A DNA stretch of 64,000 nucleotides from positions 248,001 through 312,000 of the forward strand of contig NZ_FTNW01000005.1 of assembly GCF_900156545.1 (NCBI RefSeq). Direction: 5' to 3'. The position numbers and the translations under genes were made by a program. The notes below the pieces were generated by a model. It made no database searches and had not been told where the DNA came from. It saw only the letters and a list, made by a program, of their open reading frames with translations. This DNA is from Aquipseudomonas alcaligenes (lineage in GTDB: Bacteria > Pseudomonadota > Gammaproteobacteria > Pseudomonadales > Pseudomonadaceae). Shown here piece after piece: positions 26,365 through 37,300 of this stretch; positions within the stretch are counted from its first letter, which is position 1; each line of letters opens with the position of its first letter.

Positions 26365-27579
26365 ATGAACGTCGCCGTGTTGGCCGTACCGCTGTACATC
26401 CTGCTGATCCTGCTGGAGCTCGCCTACGAGCGCTGGAGTGGGCGGCACACCTATCGCCTGGCCGACGCGGTGACCAGCATCGATACCGCCGTGTTGCGCA
26501 TGTTGCTGGAAGGGCCGTTGCGTCTGCTGCTGGTCATCCCCTACGCCTGGCTTTACGAGCATGCGCGGCTGTGGACGCTCGATCCGACTTCGCCCTGGGC
26601 CTGGCTGCTCGGCTTCGTTGCCGTGGACTTCTGCTTCTATTGGGCGCACCGCAGCCTGCACCGCTACAACCTGTTGTGGGGCGCGCACCAGCCGCACCAT
26701 TCCAGCGAGGACTTCAACCTGTCCACGGCGCTACGCAAGGGCGCCTTCCAGACCGCTTTCGACTGGCCCTTCTACCTGCCGCTGGCGCTGCTTGGCCTGC
26801 CGCTGCCGCTGTTCCTGGTGCTGCTCGGCGCCCAGCTGGTCTACCAGTTCTGGATTCACAGCCAGCATGTGGGGCGGCTGGGGATGCTCGAGTGGTTCAT
26901 GGTCACGCCGAGCAACCACCGCGTGCACCACGGCCAGAATGATCGCTACATCGACAAGAACCACGGCGGCGTATTCATTGTCTGGGACCGTCTGTTCGGC
27001 ACCTTCGCCGACGAGACCGAGGTGGTGCGTTATGGCGTGACCACCCCGGTGCGTACTTTCGACCCGCTGCGCCTGCAGTTCTCCTGGTGGCGCCTGCTGT
27101 GGGCCGATGCCGTGGCGACCCGCTCCTGGTGGGACAAGCTGCGCCTGTGGTGGATGCCCACCGGATGGCGCCCGGCGGATGTGTGCGCGCGGCCGTGGCC
27201 GAAGATGGGCGCGGACAAGTTCGACTGCCCCAGCCAGGCCGGGCTGCGCTGGTATGCCTTTGTCCAGTTCGTGCTGATCAATGCCCTGACCCTGGTCTAC
27301 CTCGCCAGCGTCAAGCAGGCCGGCTGGCTGCTGCCGCTGCTGCTTGGACCGCTGATCCTGTTCGGCTGTGTCAGTCTGGGATGGCTGTTCGAGGGACGGC
27401 GCGAGCTGTGGCGGCTGGAGGCCATCCGTCTGGCGCTGCTGGCGGCGTTCGCTCTGGCCTGGGGGCTGTGGCTGGCGCCGGCGCAGTGGGCGTTCGGTAT
27501 CGGCTTGGCCGGGTTGTGCGTGGCCAGCCTGCTGTGGCTGTTCTGGCTGGCGGCGCGGCCGCAGATGGCGCAGGCGTAG
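26365..27579 (+). CDS. Sterol desaturase / fatty acid hydroxylase superfamily membrane protein
   Basis: A 404-residue integral membrane di-iron enzyme. The three histidine clusters of the superfamily are HRSLH (about residues 97-101), HQPHH (111-115) and HRVHH (191-195). Several hydrophobic segments precede and follow, and the protein has an extra C-terminal membrane region of four helices, as in alkylglycerol-monooxygenase-like members. Substrate is unknown, probably a lipid. It is a single plus-strand gene, divergent from asmA over 260 bases in which I see no clear promoter. Confidence 0.85.
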   Translation: MNVAVLAVPLYILLILLELAYERWSGRHTYRLADAVTSIDTAVLRMLLEGPLRLLLVIPYAWLYEHARLWTLDPTSPWAWLLGFVAVDFCFYWAHRSLHRYNLLWGAHQPHHSSEDFNLSTALRKGAFQTAFDWPFYLPLALLGLPLPLFLVLLGAQLVYQFWIHSQHVGRLGMLEWFMVTPSNHRVHHGQNDRYIDKNHGGVFIVWDRLFGTFADETEVVRYGVTTPVRTFDPLRLQFSWWRLLWADAVATRSWWDKLRLWWMPTGWRPADVCARPWPKMGADKFDCPSQAGLRWYAFVQFVLINALTLVYLASVKQAGWLLPLLLGPLILFGCVSLGWLFEGRRELWRLEAIRLALLAAFALAWGLWLAPAQWAFGIGLAGLCVASLLWLFWLAARPQMAQA

Positions 27580-27628
27580 CCCGGATGCAGTCCAGGCTCC
27601 AGGGCTGGTTCGCGAGCTGAGCTCGCTC

Positions 27629-28027
27629 CTACAGGGCGTCCAGCGGCAGGCCGGTACGCGCGGCCAGGGCCTGGCTCTCCAGGTGATCGCGGGGCGCCGC
27701 CAGGTGCAGTGGCTTGCCCGCCTCGCGGGCCAGGCGCCTGGCTTCGTCGAGGATGCGCCGGCCCACGCCGCGCTTGCGTGTGACCTTGCGCACGCACAGG
27801 TGCGACAGGCGCCAGTGGTCTTCGCCGCGCTCCAGCAAGGCGGCGCCGAGCAGTCGGTCGTTGAAGCGTCCGGCGATCAGTTTGCCGCTGCCGATGCCGT
27901 CGGCCAGCAGGGCGTCGATGCTGGTGTAGGGCTCAAGCAGCCAGTCCGGGGCGTCGGCGTAGACCTTGCCCAGGTCGGTGTGGTCCTGGGTGGAGGGGCG
28001 GCTGACGATTTCGACCACAACGGGCAT
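27629..28027 (-). CDS. GNAT-fold protein of the PanZ (acetyl-CoA sensor) type
   Basis: A 132-residue GNAT-fold protein. The acetyl-CoA-binding loop is VRKVTRKRGVGRRILDEA (about residues 78-95), and AGRFNDRLLGAALLERG resembles the E. coli PanZ core. PanZ binds PanD and, with acetyl-CoA, controls maturation of aspartate decarboxylase in enterics; Pseudomonas PanD generally does not need it, so the role here may be ordinary acetyl transfer. It is convergent with the hydroxylase gene and divergent from hisB. Confidence 0.7.
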   Translation of the reverse strand: MPVVVEIVSRPSTQDHTDLGKVYADAPDWLLEPYTSIDALLADGIGSGKLIAGRFNDRLLGAALLERGEDHWRLSHLCVRKVTRKRGVGRRILDEARRLAREAGKPLHLAAPRDHLESQALAARTGLPLDAL

Positions 28028-28132
28028 GGCAACTTCCTCGGTAGACGGGTGGCGCAGTGTAAAGCCCCGTCAATCGCGCCGATAGCCGGGGCGGGCGACC
28101 GCTGCCGGTAGCCGTTCCGGGCGCGGCCCGCC

Positions 28133-28138
28133 TATAAT
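28133..28138 (+). promoter_or_regulatory. Candidate -10 box of the his operon
   Basis: A consensus TATAAT 38 bases before the hisB start. No convincing -35 box is found 16-18 bases upstream in the GC-rich flank, so an activator or an extended element would be needed. Confidence 0.45.
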
Positions 28139-28175
28139 GGCGGCCTTTTCCCGTGAGCAGCCTGTGGAGCTGGAG

Positions 28176-28769
28176 ATGGCCGAACGTACGGCATCCGTCG
28201 AGCGCAACACCCTGGAGACCCAGATCAAGGTCTCGATCAATCTGGATGGCACCGGCAAGGCCAAGTTCGATATTGGCGTGCCGTTCCTTGAGCACATGCT
28301 CGACCAGATCGCCCGTCATGGCCTGATCGACCTGGACATCTACTGCAAGGGCGACCTGCATATCGACGACCACCACACCGTGGAAGACGTCGGCATCACC
28401 CTCGGCCAGGCCTTTGCCAAGGCAGTCGGCGACAAGAAGGGCATGACCCGCTACGGCCATTCCTACGTGCCGCTGGACGAAGCCTTGTCGCGTGTGGTGA
28501 TCGACTTCTCCGGCCGTCCCGGTCTGCAGATGCATGTGCCCTTCACCCGCGCGGTGGTCGGCGGCTTCGACGTGGACCTGTTCCAGGAATTCTTCCAGGG
28601 CTTCGTCAACCACGCCCAGGTGTCGCTGCACATCGACAACCTGCGTGGCACCAACACTCACCACCAGATCGAAACGGTGTTCAAGGCCTTCGGTCGCGCC
28701 CTGCGCATGGCCGTCGAGCTGGACCCGCGCATGGCCGGGCAAATGCCATCGACCAAGGGCTGCCTGTAA
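28176..28769 (+). CDS. hisB: Imidazoleglycerol-phosphate dehydratase HisB
   Basis: Sixth step of histidine synthesis. The 197-residue monofunctional enzyme has the manganese-binding histidine pairs in [16 protein letters not shown] (about residues 68-83) and [18 protein letters not shown] near residue 165. The start at 28176 follows GGAG; the frame's upstream ATG at 28137 covers the -10 box. The stop abuts the hisH start with no gap. Confidence 0.97.
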   Translation: MAERTASVERNTLETQIKVSINLDGTGKAKFDIGVPFLEHMLDQIARHGLIDLDIYCKGDLHIDDHHTVEDVGITLGQAFAKAVGDKKGMTRYGHSYVPLDEALSRVVIDFSGRPGLQMHVPFTRAVVGGFDVDLFQEFFQGFVNHAQVSLHIDNLRGTNTHHQIETVFKAFGRALRMAVELDPRMAGQMPSTKGCL

Positions 28770-29408
28770 ATGCAGACCGTTGCAGTAATCGACTATGGCA
28801 TGGGCAACCTGCACTCGGTGGCCAAGGCGCTGGAGCACGTTGGCGCCGGCCGAGTGATGGTCACCAGCGATGCCGCGGTGATCCGCGAGGCTGATCGCGT
28901 GGTGTTCCCCGGCGTCGGCGCGATCCGCGACTGCATGGCCGAGATCAGGCGCCTGGGCTTCGATGCCCTGGTCCGCGAGGTCAGCCAGGATCGCCCGTTC
29001 CTCGGCATCTGCGTCGGCATGCAGGCGCTGCTGGAGCGCAGCGAGGAGAACGGTGGGGTCGACTGCATCGGCCTGTTCCCCGGCCAGGTGCGCTTCTTCG
29101 GCAAGGACCTGCACGAAGGCGGCGAGCACCTGAAGGTGCCGCACATGGGCTGGAACGAGGTCGAGCAGGTGGTCGACCACCCACTGTGGCACGAGATTCC
29201 GGACATGGGCCGCTTCTACTTCGTGCACAGCTACTACATCGAGGCCGGCAACCCGGCCCAGGTGGTTGGTCGTGGCCACTACGGCAAGGACTTCGCCGCG
29301 GCGCTGGCCGAAGGCTCGAAGTTCGCCGTGCAGTTCCATCCGGAGAAGAGCCATACCCACGGCCTGCAGCTGCTGCAGAACTTTATCGGCTGGAACGGCC
29401 GCTGCTAA
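28770..29408 (+). CDS. hisH: Imidazole glycerol phosphate synthase glutaminase subunit HisH
   Basis: Glutamine amidotransferase that feeds ammonia to HisF. The 212-residue product has the nucleophile Cys in [13 protein letters not shown] (about residues 77-89), the oxyanion PGVGAI strand and the His/Glu pair in [12 protein letters not shown] near residue 190. Directly follows hisB and precedes hisA by 53 bases. Confidence 0.97.
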   Translation: MQTVAVIDYGMGNLHSVAKALEHVGAGRVMVTSDAAVIREADRVVFPGVGAIRDCMAEIRRLGFDALVREVSQDRPFLGICVGMQALLERSEENGGVDCIGLFPGQVRFFGKDLHEGGEHLKVPHMGWNEVEQVVDHPLWHEIPDMGRFYFVHSYYIEAGNPAQVVGRGHYGKDFAAALAEGSKFAVQFHPEKSHTHGLQLLQNFIGWNGRC

Positions 29409-29461
29409 CCGCTTTCGTTTTATTCCGGGCCTTGGCGGGCCCGGCCTGAGGACTCGCTGAA

Positions 29462-30199
29462 ATGCTGATTATCCCCGCTATCGATCTCAAGGACGGCGCC
29501 TGCGTGCGTCTGCGCCAGGGCCGCATGGAAGACTCCACGGTGTTCTCCGATGACCCGGTGAGCATGGCTGCCAAGTGGGTCGAGGGCGGTTGCCGTCGCC
29601 TGCACCTGGTCGACCTCAACGGCGCCTTCGAGGGCCAGCCGGTCAACGGTGAAGTGGTCACCGCCATCGCCAAGCGCTACCCGCACCTGCCGATCCAGAT
29701 CGGCGGCGGCATTCGCACCCTGGAAACCATCGAGCACTACGTCAAAGCCGGCGTCAGCTACGTGATCATCGGCACCAAGGCTGTTAAAGAGCCCGAGTTC
29801 GTGGCCGAGGCCTGCAGGGCCTTCCCGGGCAAGGTGATCGTCGGCCTGGATGCCAAAGACGGCTTCGTTGCCACCGACGGCTGGGCCGAGGTGTCGAGCG
29901 TACAGGCCACTGACCTGGCCAAGCGCTTCGAGGCCGACGGCGTGTCGGCCATCGTTTATACCGACATCGCCAAAGACGGCATGATGCAGGGCTGCAACGT
30001 CGAGGCCACCGCAGCTCTGGCCGCGGCCAGCAAGATTCCGGTGATCGCCTCCGGTGGCATCCACAATCTCGGCGATATCGAGAAGCTGCTGCTGGCCCGT
30101 TCGCCCGGCATCATCGGCGCCATCACAGGGCGTGCCATTTACGAAGGCACCCTGGATGTGGCCGAGGCGCAAGCCTTCTGCGATTCCTTCAAAGGCTGA
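29462..30199 (+). CDS. hisA: Phosphoribosylformimino-5-aminoimidazole carboxamide ribotide isomerase HisA
   Basis: A 245-residue TIM-barrel isomerase (ProFAR to PRFAR). The two catalytic aspartates are in IPAIDLKDG near the N terminus and [13 protein letters not shown] about residue 165; phosphate-binding GGGIR and ASGGI are both present. Eleven bases separate it from hisF. Confidence 0.97.
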   Translation: MLIIPAIDLKDGACVRLRQGRMEDSTVFSDDPVSMAAKWVEGGCRRLHLVDLNGAFEGQPVNGEVVTAIAKRYPHLPIQIGGGIRTLETIEHYVKAGVSYVIIGTKAVKEPEFVAEACRAFPGKVIVGLDAKDGFVATDGWAEVSSVQATDLAKRFEADGVSAIVYTDIAKDGMMQGCNVEATAALAAASKIPVIASGGIHNLGDIEKLLLARSPGIIGAITGRAIYEGTLDVAEAQAFCDSFKG

Positions 30200-30210
30200 G
30201 GACTGCTGAG

Positions 30211-30969
30211 ATGGCGCTGGCAAAACGCATCATCCCGTGTTTGGACGTGGACAACGGCCGCGTGGTCAAGGGTGTGCAGTTCGAGAACATCCGCGACGCC
30301 GGTGATCCGGTGGAGATCGCCCGCCGCTACGACGAGCAGGGCGCCGACGAGATCACCTTCCTCGACATCACTGCCAGCGTCGACGGTCGCGACACCACCT
30401 TGCACACGGTGGAGCGCATGGCCAGCCAGGTGTTCATCCCGCTCACCGTTGGTGGTGGCGTGCGCACCGTGCAGGACATCCGCAACCTGCTCAATGCCGG
30501 TGCCGACAAGGTGTCAATCAACACGGCTGCTGTCTTTACCCCCGAGTTTGTCGGCGAGGCCGCTGCGCGTTTCGGTTCGCAGTGCATCGTCGTCGCCATC
30601 GACGCCAAGAAAGTCGCCCCGGGTCGCTGGGAAATCTTCACTCACGGCGGACGCAAGCCGACCGGGCTGGATGCCGTGCTCTGGGCGAAGAAGATGGAGG
30701 ACCTCGGCGCAGGCGAGATCCTGCTGACCAGCATGGACCAGGACGGCGTCAAAAGCGGCTACGATCTGGGCGTAACCCGTGCCATCAGCGAAGCCGTGGG
30801 CATCCCGGTGATCGCCTCCGGCGGCGTTGGCAACCTGGAGCACTTGGCCGCCGGCATTCTCGAAGGCAAGGCCGACGCCGTGCTGGCTGCCAGCATTTTC
30901 CACTTCGGCGAGTACAGCGTGCCCGAGGCCAAGGCCTACCTGGCCAGTCGCGGCATTGTGGTGCGTTAA
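30211..30969 (+). CDS. hisF: Imidazole glycerol phosphate synthase cyclase subunit HisF
   Basis: Partner of HisH, forming imidazole glycerol phosphate and AICAR. The 252-residue TIM barrel has Asp in [15 protein letters not shown] and Asp in [14 protein letters not shown] (about residue 176 of the loop), plus VGGGV and ASGGVGN. It ends the his block; a hairpin follows 13 bases later and the giant repeat gene starts 367 bases on. Confidence 0.97.
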   Translation: MALAKRIIPCLDVDNGRVVKGVQFENIRDAGDPVEIARRYDEQGADEITFLDITASVDGRDTTLHTVERMASQVFIPLTVGGGVRTVQDIRNLLNAGADKVSINTAAVFTPEFVGEAAARFGSQCIVVAIDAKKVAPGRWEIFTHGGRKPTGLDAVLWAKKMEDLGAGEILLTSMDQDGVKSGYDLGVTRAISEAVGIPVIASGGVGNLEHLAAGILEGKADAVLAASIFHFGEYSVPEAKAYLASRGIVVR

Positions 30970-30982
30970 GCCAACTCGAAAC

Positions 30983-31003
30983 GGGGGCGTGCAATGCGCC
31001 CCC
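30983..31003 (+). terminator. Terminator after hisF
   Basis: GGGGGCG and CGCCCCC flank 7 bases, followed by a pyrimidine-rich CTTTCCTCTTCT. It marks the boundary between the conserved his operon and the repeat-protein locus. Confidence 0.7.
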
Positions 31004-31157
31004 GGCTTTCCTCTTCTATACCTAATGAAGCGTCTCGGTGGATTATCCAGGCGGCTTCGTCCTCTCTCCGACTCCCTGCCTCCTGTCTCCCTCCGTGGTG
31101 CATCTGTCGGCTGAACGGCTCTAGTCAAACTGGCTTTCTGCCAGCATGCTAAGCTCG

Positions 31158-31176
31158 TGGCAAAAATTTGTTGCCA
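31158..31176. promoter_or_regulatory. Operator-like inverted repeat upstream of the giant gene
   Basis: TGGCAA and TTGCCA flank an AT-rich 7-base spacer, about 160 bases upstream of the start codon. The spacing of GG and GC excludes a standard sigma-54 promoter. Confidence 0.45.
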
Positions 31177-31336
31177 AGAATTTGACGTTGTGCGTGGCTG
31201 AATATCGGAATTTTTTCCCCTGCGGCCTAAAGGTCGCAAGATATCTGCCGTCACTACGAAAACGGGATTTCCTCTCCGCGACGGCTTGCCTGGGTGGCAG
31301 GGCTGAGGCGGGTCACTCTGTGCAGGTACAAAAACA

Positions 31337-34300
31337 ATGAGCAGCATCTTTACTGGCCTGACCACCGCTCAAGTCGCCGCGTTGACTACCGCGCAAATTG
31401 CCGCGCTGACTACCGAAGATATCGCGGGCATGAGCACGGCGCAGATGGTGGCCTTCACGACTGCACAGATCCAGGCGCTCTCCACTGAAAGCATCGATGC
31501 GCTGAGTACGCTGCAGTTGCGCGCCATGCAGACACAGGACTTCGCTGCCCTCACCAGCGACCAGATTCCAGCGCTCAATGCCTCGCAAACGGCGGCTTTG
31601 ACCACGGCGCAGATAGTTGCCCTCACCCCTGCACAGGCCGCCGCACTGACTGCCACCCAAGTCGCTGCCCTGACCACTGCACAGTTGCAGAAAATGGAGA
31701 CTGCCGATCTGGCCTCTCTGGGGACTGCACAGATCGCCGCTCTGACGACCGTTCAGGTGGCCAACCTGACCAGCGTTCAGGTGCCTGCGCTGACCAATGC
31801 CCAGGTCGCCGCTCTGGAGGCCGGTGATCTGGCGGTGATGAGTGCGGCCAACATCAAGGCGCTGACTTCCGTCCAGGTGGCGGCGCTGACCACTGCGCAG
31901 ATTCAGGCGCTTAGCACCACGCAGATCGCGGCCCTGGATACCGATATCGGTGTGCTGACCAATGCACAGATCGCCGCTCTCGAGTCGCATCAGGTAGCAG
32001 CTCTGACCTCTGCGCAGGTGGGCCTGCTTACGCCCGCCAAGCTGGCCGCTTTGGATGCGGCCGATGTTCAGCATCTGAGCACTTCCGTGATTGCCACGCT
32101 GAAGACCAATCAGATCGCTGGATTGACTACCGATCAGGTGCAGGCGCTCACCACCCTTCAGGCGAGCAAGCTGACCTCCGCGCAGGTGGCGGCTCTGACC
32201 ACCGCTCAGGTTCGCGCATTGGAAGATGCCGACCTGGCAGCCATCTCTACCGCCGTCATCGCTGGTCTCGGCTCGGCGCAGATAAGGGCGCTGACCACTG
32301 ATCAGATCCAGGCACTGACCAGCGCGCAGGTGGCTCGCCTGGACACTGCCGATATCCAGGCGCTCACCACTGATCAACTCGCTGCGATGGACAGTGCCCA
32401 GATTGGCGCATTGACCTCGGTGCAGGTCACGGCTCTCAGCACGGCGCAGATTCAGGCCATTGACGCCACCGATCTCGCTGCCCTCAGCAGTGCTGCCATC
32501 GGCGCGTTGACCACGGCCCAGGTGGCCAAGCTGACCACCGAGCAGATCGATGCCCTGACCACCCTGCAGGCCCAGGCGCTGAAAGCGACTCAGCTGGCCG
32601 TCCTCAGCACGGCACAGGTGCGTGCGCTTGAGGTCGAGGACGTGGCGGCGCTGTCTACCGCCAGCATCGGCGGCATGACCTCCGCGCAGGTCGCCGCCCT
32701 GACCACTGACCAGGTTCAGGCGCTCAGTGCGGCTCAGTTGGCCAGGCTCGACTCGCTGGACGTCAAGGGTCTCAGTACCGAGCAGGTTGCCGCGCTGAGC
32801 TCGGCCCAGCTTGCCGGGCTCACCTCGGGCCAGATCGTGGCCCTGAGCACCGCCCAGGTGGTGGCCATGGGGGCCGATATTGCCGGTCTGTCCGCGGCTG
32901 CGCTGGCAGCCTTGACCACAGCCCAGGTGGCCAAGCTGACCACTGAGCAGGTCGACGCGCTGACCACCGTGCAGGCAGCGGCGCTGACTGCGACCCAGAT
33001 CGCGGCGCTGAGTACTGATAGCATCAAGGCTATCGAAGTCGAGGACATGGCGGTCATTAATACCGCCGCTATCAAGGGGCTCAGCACCGCACAGGTGCGG
33101 GCGCTGACCAGTGATCAGGTCGCCGCCCTGACCTCATCCCAGATTCGTGCCATGGATGCGGTGGATGTTGCTGCTCTGACGTCCGACAGCATCGCAGCGC
33201 TGAGCACGCTGCAGATCAGTGCGCTGACCGCAGGGCAGATCGCCGTGCTGACGACCGCGCAGATCCAGGCCATTGAAACGCAGGACCTGGCGGTGCTGTC
33301 CACGGCCACCATCGCCGGCCTGACCACGGCACAGATTCGTGCGCTGACCGTCGACCAGCTGGAAGCCCTGACCACCGCGCAGGCCGCGGCTCTGACCGGC
33401 CCGCAGATCACGGCCATGACCACGGCGCAGATCGCTGCGTTGGAGGTGGCGGATGTTGCCAAGCTGTCGTCCGCAGCCATTGCCGGCCTGACCAGTGCCC
33501 AGGTGGCCGCGTTGACCGACGGCCAGCTGCAGGCGCTGACCACGGCCCAGATTTCCAAGATCGATGCCGTAGACCTTGCAGGTCTGAGTACTGACGACAT
33601 TGCGCTGCTCAGCGCTGCCCAGGTCGGCGCCATCACCGCCAGCCAGGTTGTGGCTCTGACCACGGCCCAGATTCGAGCAATCGACGGTGCAGACATACCC
33701 TCGATCTCGACTGCTGCCATCAAGGCGATGAGCAGCGCACAGGTGGCGGCCCTGAGCACCGAGCAGATCGTGGCGCTGACCACCGCGCAGGTGGCAGCGC
33801 TTGATCCGGCAGACTTCGCCGCGCTGAGCACGGCGCAACTGGTTGCCCTCAGCCAGACTCAGGCTGCTGCTCTGACTTCGACGCAGGTTGCTGCGTTGGC
33901 ACCCGCCAAGCTGGCGGCTCTTGAGGAACAGGATCTGGCCGCGCTGAGTACGCAGGCCGTCAAAGGCCTGACCAGCGCGCAGGTCGGCGCATTGACCACG
34001 GACCAACTGGTAGCCTTGACCACGGCCCAGGCCGCAGCTCTGGGAACGGCGCAGGTCGCCGGGCTGAAGACCGCTCAGATCGCCGCGCTTGAAGAGCAGG
34101 ACCTGGCGGCGTTGAGCACGGCAGCCATCGCCAGCTTGAGCACGGCGCAGATCTCCAGCCTGACCGCCACCCAGGTAGACAGCCTGACCACCGCTCAGAT
34201 CAAGGCCATCGAAACGGCCGATATTCGTGCCATGACCACCGCGCAGATGGAGGCGCTGACCGCTCCCCAGGTCGAGGCTCTGACCATCCCGCAACTGGTC

Positions 34301-37300
34301 GCCATGACCACCGCGCAGATCAATGCCCTCACGGCACCGTTGACAGCCGAACAGTTGGTCGCCCGCGAAATCGGGGCTTTGACCACCGCCAACATCGGCG
34401 CGCTGACCACCGCACAGATCGCGGCCTGGACCACCGCACATACCGCTGCCCTGGTTTCGACCCAGGTGGCCGCCATGTCCACCGCGCAGCTGCGTGCGAT
34501 TGAAACCGTTGATATCCAGGGCCTGTCGGCCAGTGTGATCAAGGGCTTGAGCACCGCGCAGATCTCCAAGTTGACCAACGCCCAGATTGCTGCGCTGAGC
34601 ACTGATCAGGTCGTGGCCATCGAGGCGGCCGACATGGCCGTTCTGACTACCGCGCAACTGGTGGCGCTGACCAGTACCCAGGCTGCCGCGCTGGGAAGCG
34701 CCCAGGTTGTGGCACTGAACACAGCACAGGTTCGCGCGCTTGAAGTGGCCGATCTTGCCGCCCTGAGCACCATGGCGATCAGCAAGCTTTCCGCTACCCA
34801 GATTGCCGCCTTGACCCAGACTCAGGTGGCGGCACTCACGACGTCGCAGCTGCAGGCGCTCGGCACCGCCCAGATCAAGGCCCTGAGCACTGCGCAGATG
34901 CAGGCATTGAGTTCGGAGCAGTTTGCCGCTCTAGGCTCGGCGCAGATCGCCGCCCTGGAAACCGCCGATGTCGTGGCACTCACTACCGCCCAGGTGGCGG
35001 CCTTGAGTACCGCCCAGGTGGCGGCGCTTAACACGGCGCAGATTGTTGCGCTGACCAGCAAGCAGGTTGCGGCGTTGAGCAGCGATCAGGTCGATGTGCT
35101 CAGTACTGCCCAGATCGTTGCCCTGGGTAGCGAAGACTTCAGAGCCATGACCACTGCTCAGATAGCAGTGCTGGATACCGCGCAGATTCGCGCCCTGCAG
35201 ACCGCCGATATTGTGGCGCTGACCAGTGCCCAGTTCGTTGCCATGAGCACGGCGCAGGTGGCTGCCCTGACCACTGCCCAGATTCGCGCCATTGAAACGG
35301 CTGACCTGCGTCAGCTGAGCAGCGCGCAGATTGCCAGCCTGACTTCCGCCCAGGTGGCGGCGTTGACCACCGATCAGGTCTCCAAGCTATTGCCTGCGCA
35401 GATCGCGGCTCTGGAAACCCAGGACCTCGTGGCCCTGGGCACGGCTGCCATTGTCAGTCTGACCAACGCCCAGGTAGCTGCACTGACCACCGCGCAGGTC
35501 GCTGCCCTCACCACTGCGCAGATCGCAGCGCTGCAGACTGGCGACCTGACCGTACTGGACAGCGCACAGATCGAAGCCCTGACCACTGCCCAGGTCGCGG
35601 CCCTGACCACGGCTCAGGTGGCCGGCATGTTGCCGCAGCAGATCGCGGCGCTGCAGACCGAGGATCTGGCCAAGCTGTCTTCGCTGCAGATCAGGGCCCT
35701 GACGTCCGGCCAGGTGGCCGAGCTGACCACCGAGCAGGTTGCCGCCCTCGGCACCGCTCAGGTAGCGGCGTTGGATACCATCGATCTGCGCGCGCTCAGT
35801 GAGGAGCAGGTCGCGGCGATGAGTTCTGCCCAAGTGGCCGCATTGACCACTGCGCAAATTTCCGCCCTGACCACCGCCCAGATCGCGGCCCTGGAGACCG
35901 AAGATGTCGCCGGGCTGAGCCTGAACGCCTTCAAGGCGTTGACCACCGCTCAGCTGCGGGCATTTGGCGAGGAGCAGTTGGCGGCGCTGACCACCGCTCA
36001 GGCGGCTGCGCTGACCAGCGTACAGATCCGTGCCCTGACCGTCGGTCAGCTGGCGGCGCTGGAAACCGCCGATCTGGCGGTTCTCTCCACGGCCAGTATT
36101 GCGGCGTTGCTGAGCACCCAGGTGCAAGGCCTGACGCCGGAGCAAATTGCCGCTCTGACCAGCGCACAGCTGGCAGCACTGAGCACGCAGCAGGTTGGAC
36201 TGCTGAGCACTGAGCAGGTCGCAGCCATCGAGACTGCGGATCTGCAGAAGCTGTCCAGCGCAACCATCAAGGCCCTCAGCTCGGCCCAGGTCGCGGCGCT
36301 CACCAGTGATCAGGTGGCGGTGCTGAGCACTGCCCAGATCGTCGCCCTCGACACCGCAGATGTGGCGGCGTTGACCGCGGAACAACTGTCGGCGCTCGAC
36401 AGTGCCCAGGTTCGTGCGCTGACCACCGCCCAGGTAGTGGCGCTCGGCTCGGATCAGGTGGCCGCGCTCAGTACTGCTCAAGTTGAAGCGCTGACCACCG
36501 CCCAGGTACGTGCGCTTGAAACGGCCGATCTGCGGGCGCTCAGCGCCGAGCAGATTCAGGTATTGACCACGGCGCAGATCGCTGCCCTGGCCACCAACCA
36601 GATCGCGGCGCTGACCACTGAACAGGTGGCGGCACTGGAGATCGACGATCTGCTCGTTCTCTCCACCGCCAGTATCAAGGCGCTCACCAGTGCCCAGGTG
36701 GCCGCGCTGACCACCGACCAGATTTCCGCGCTCAGCACCGCACAGATCGCGGCGCTGGACAGTCAGGACGTCGGTGCCCTGGGCCTCGATCAGATCGTGG
36801 CCCTGACCGAGGAGCAGATGGCTGCACTCAGCTCCAGCCAGGTAGCCGCTCTGGGCAGCGCGCAGATTGCCGCTATCGAGACCGCAGACCTGCAGCAGCT
36901 GTCCACCGCCATTATCCGCAACCTGACGACCGTTCAGGTTCAGGCCCTTACCACCGATCAGGTGCAGGCGCTCACCGGGTCTCAGGTGGCCGCGCTGACC
37001 ACCGCGCAGCTGGCCAGCCTCAGCACCGAGCAGGTAGTTGCCATCGATGCCGGAGACCTGGCGTTGCTCGGCACGGCGCAGATCGTTGCACTGAGCACCG
37101 CCCAGGTGGCGGCACTGACCACCGAGCAGGTGGCCAGTCTTGGTTCTGATCAACTGGGAGCCATGGAAACGGCCGATATCCGTGCCCTGGGTACGGCGCA
37201 GATCGCCGCGCTGAGCGAGGATCAGGTTGTTGCCCTGCGCTCTGCCCAGCTGGCGGCGCTGACCACTGACCAGATTCGTGCCCTGGAGCCGCAGGACCTT

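Larger units (their letters stand above)
30970..31336. other. 367-base leader region of the giant repeat gene
   Basis: No gene is supported here. After the hisF terminator come a C/T-rich stretch (about 31065-31100), then an AT-richer block (about 31150-31215) with the inverted repeat TGGCAA-N7-TTGCCA at 31158-31176 and a TTGACG -35-like hexamer at 31182-31187 without a well-spaced -10. The promoter of the giant gene must lie in this interval. Confidence 0.5.

Noticed and set aside
31158..31176. Sigma-54 promoter for the giant gene
   Set aside because: TGGCAA-N7-TTGC looks similar, but GG and GC are two bases too far apart for the strict -24/-12 spacing.
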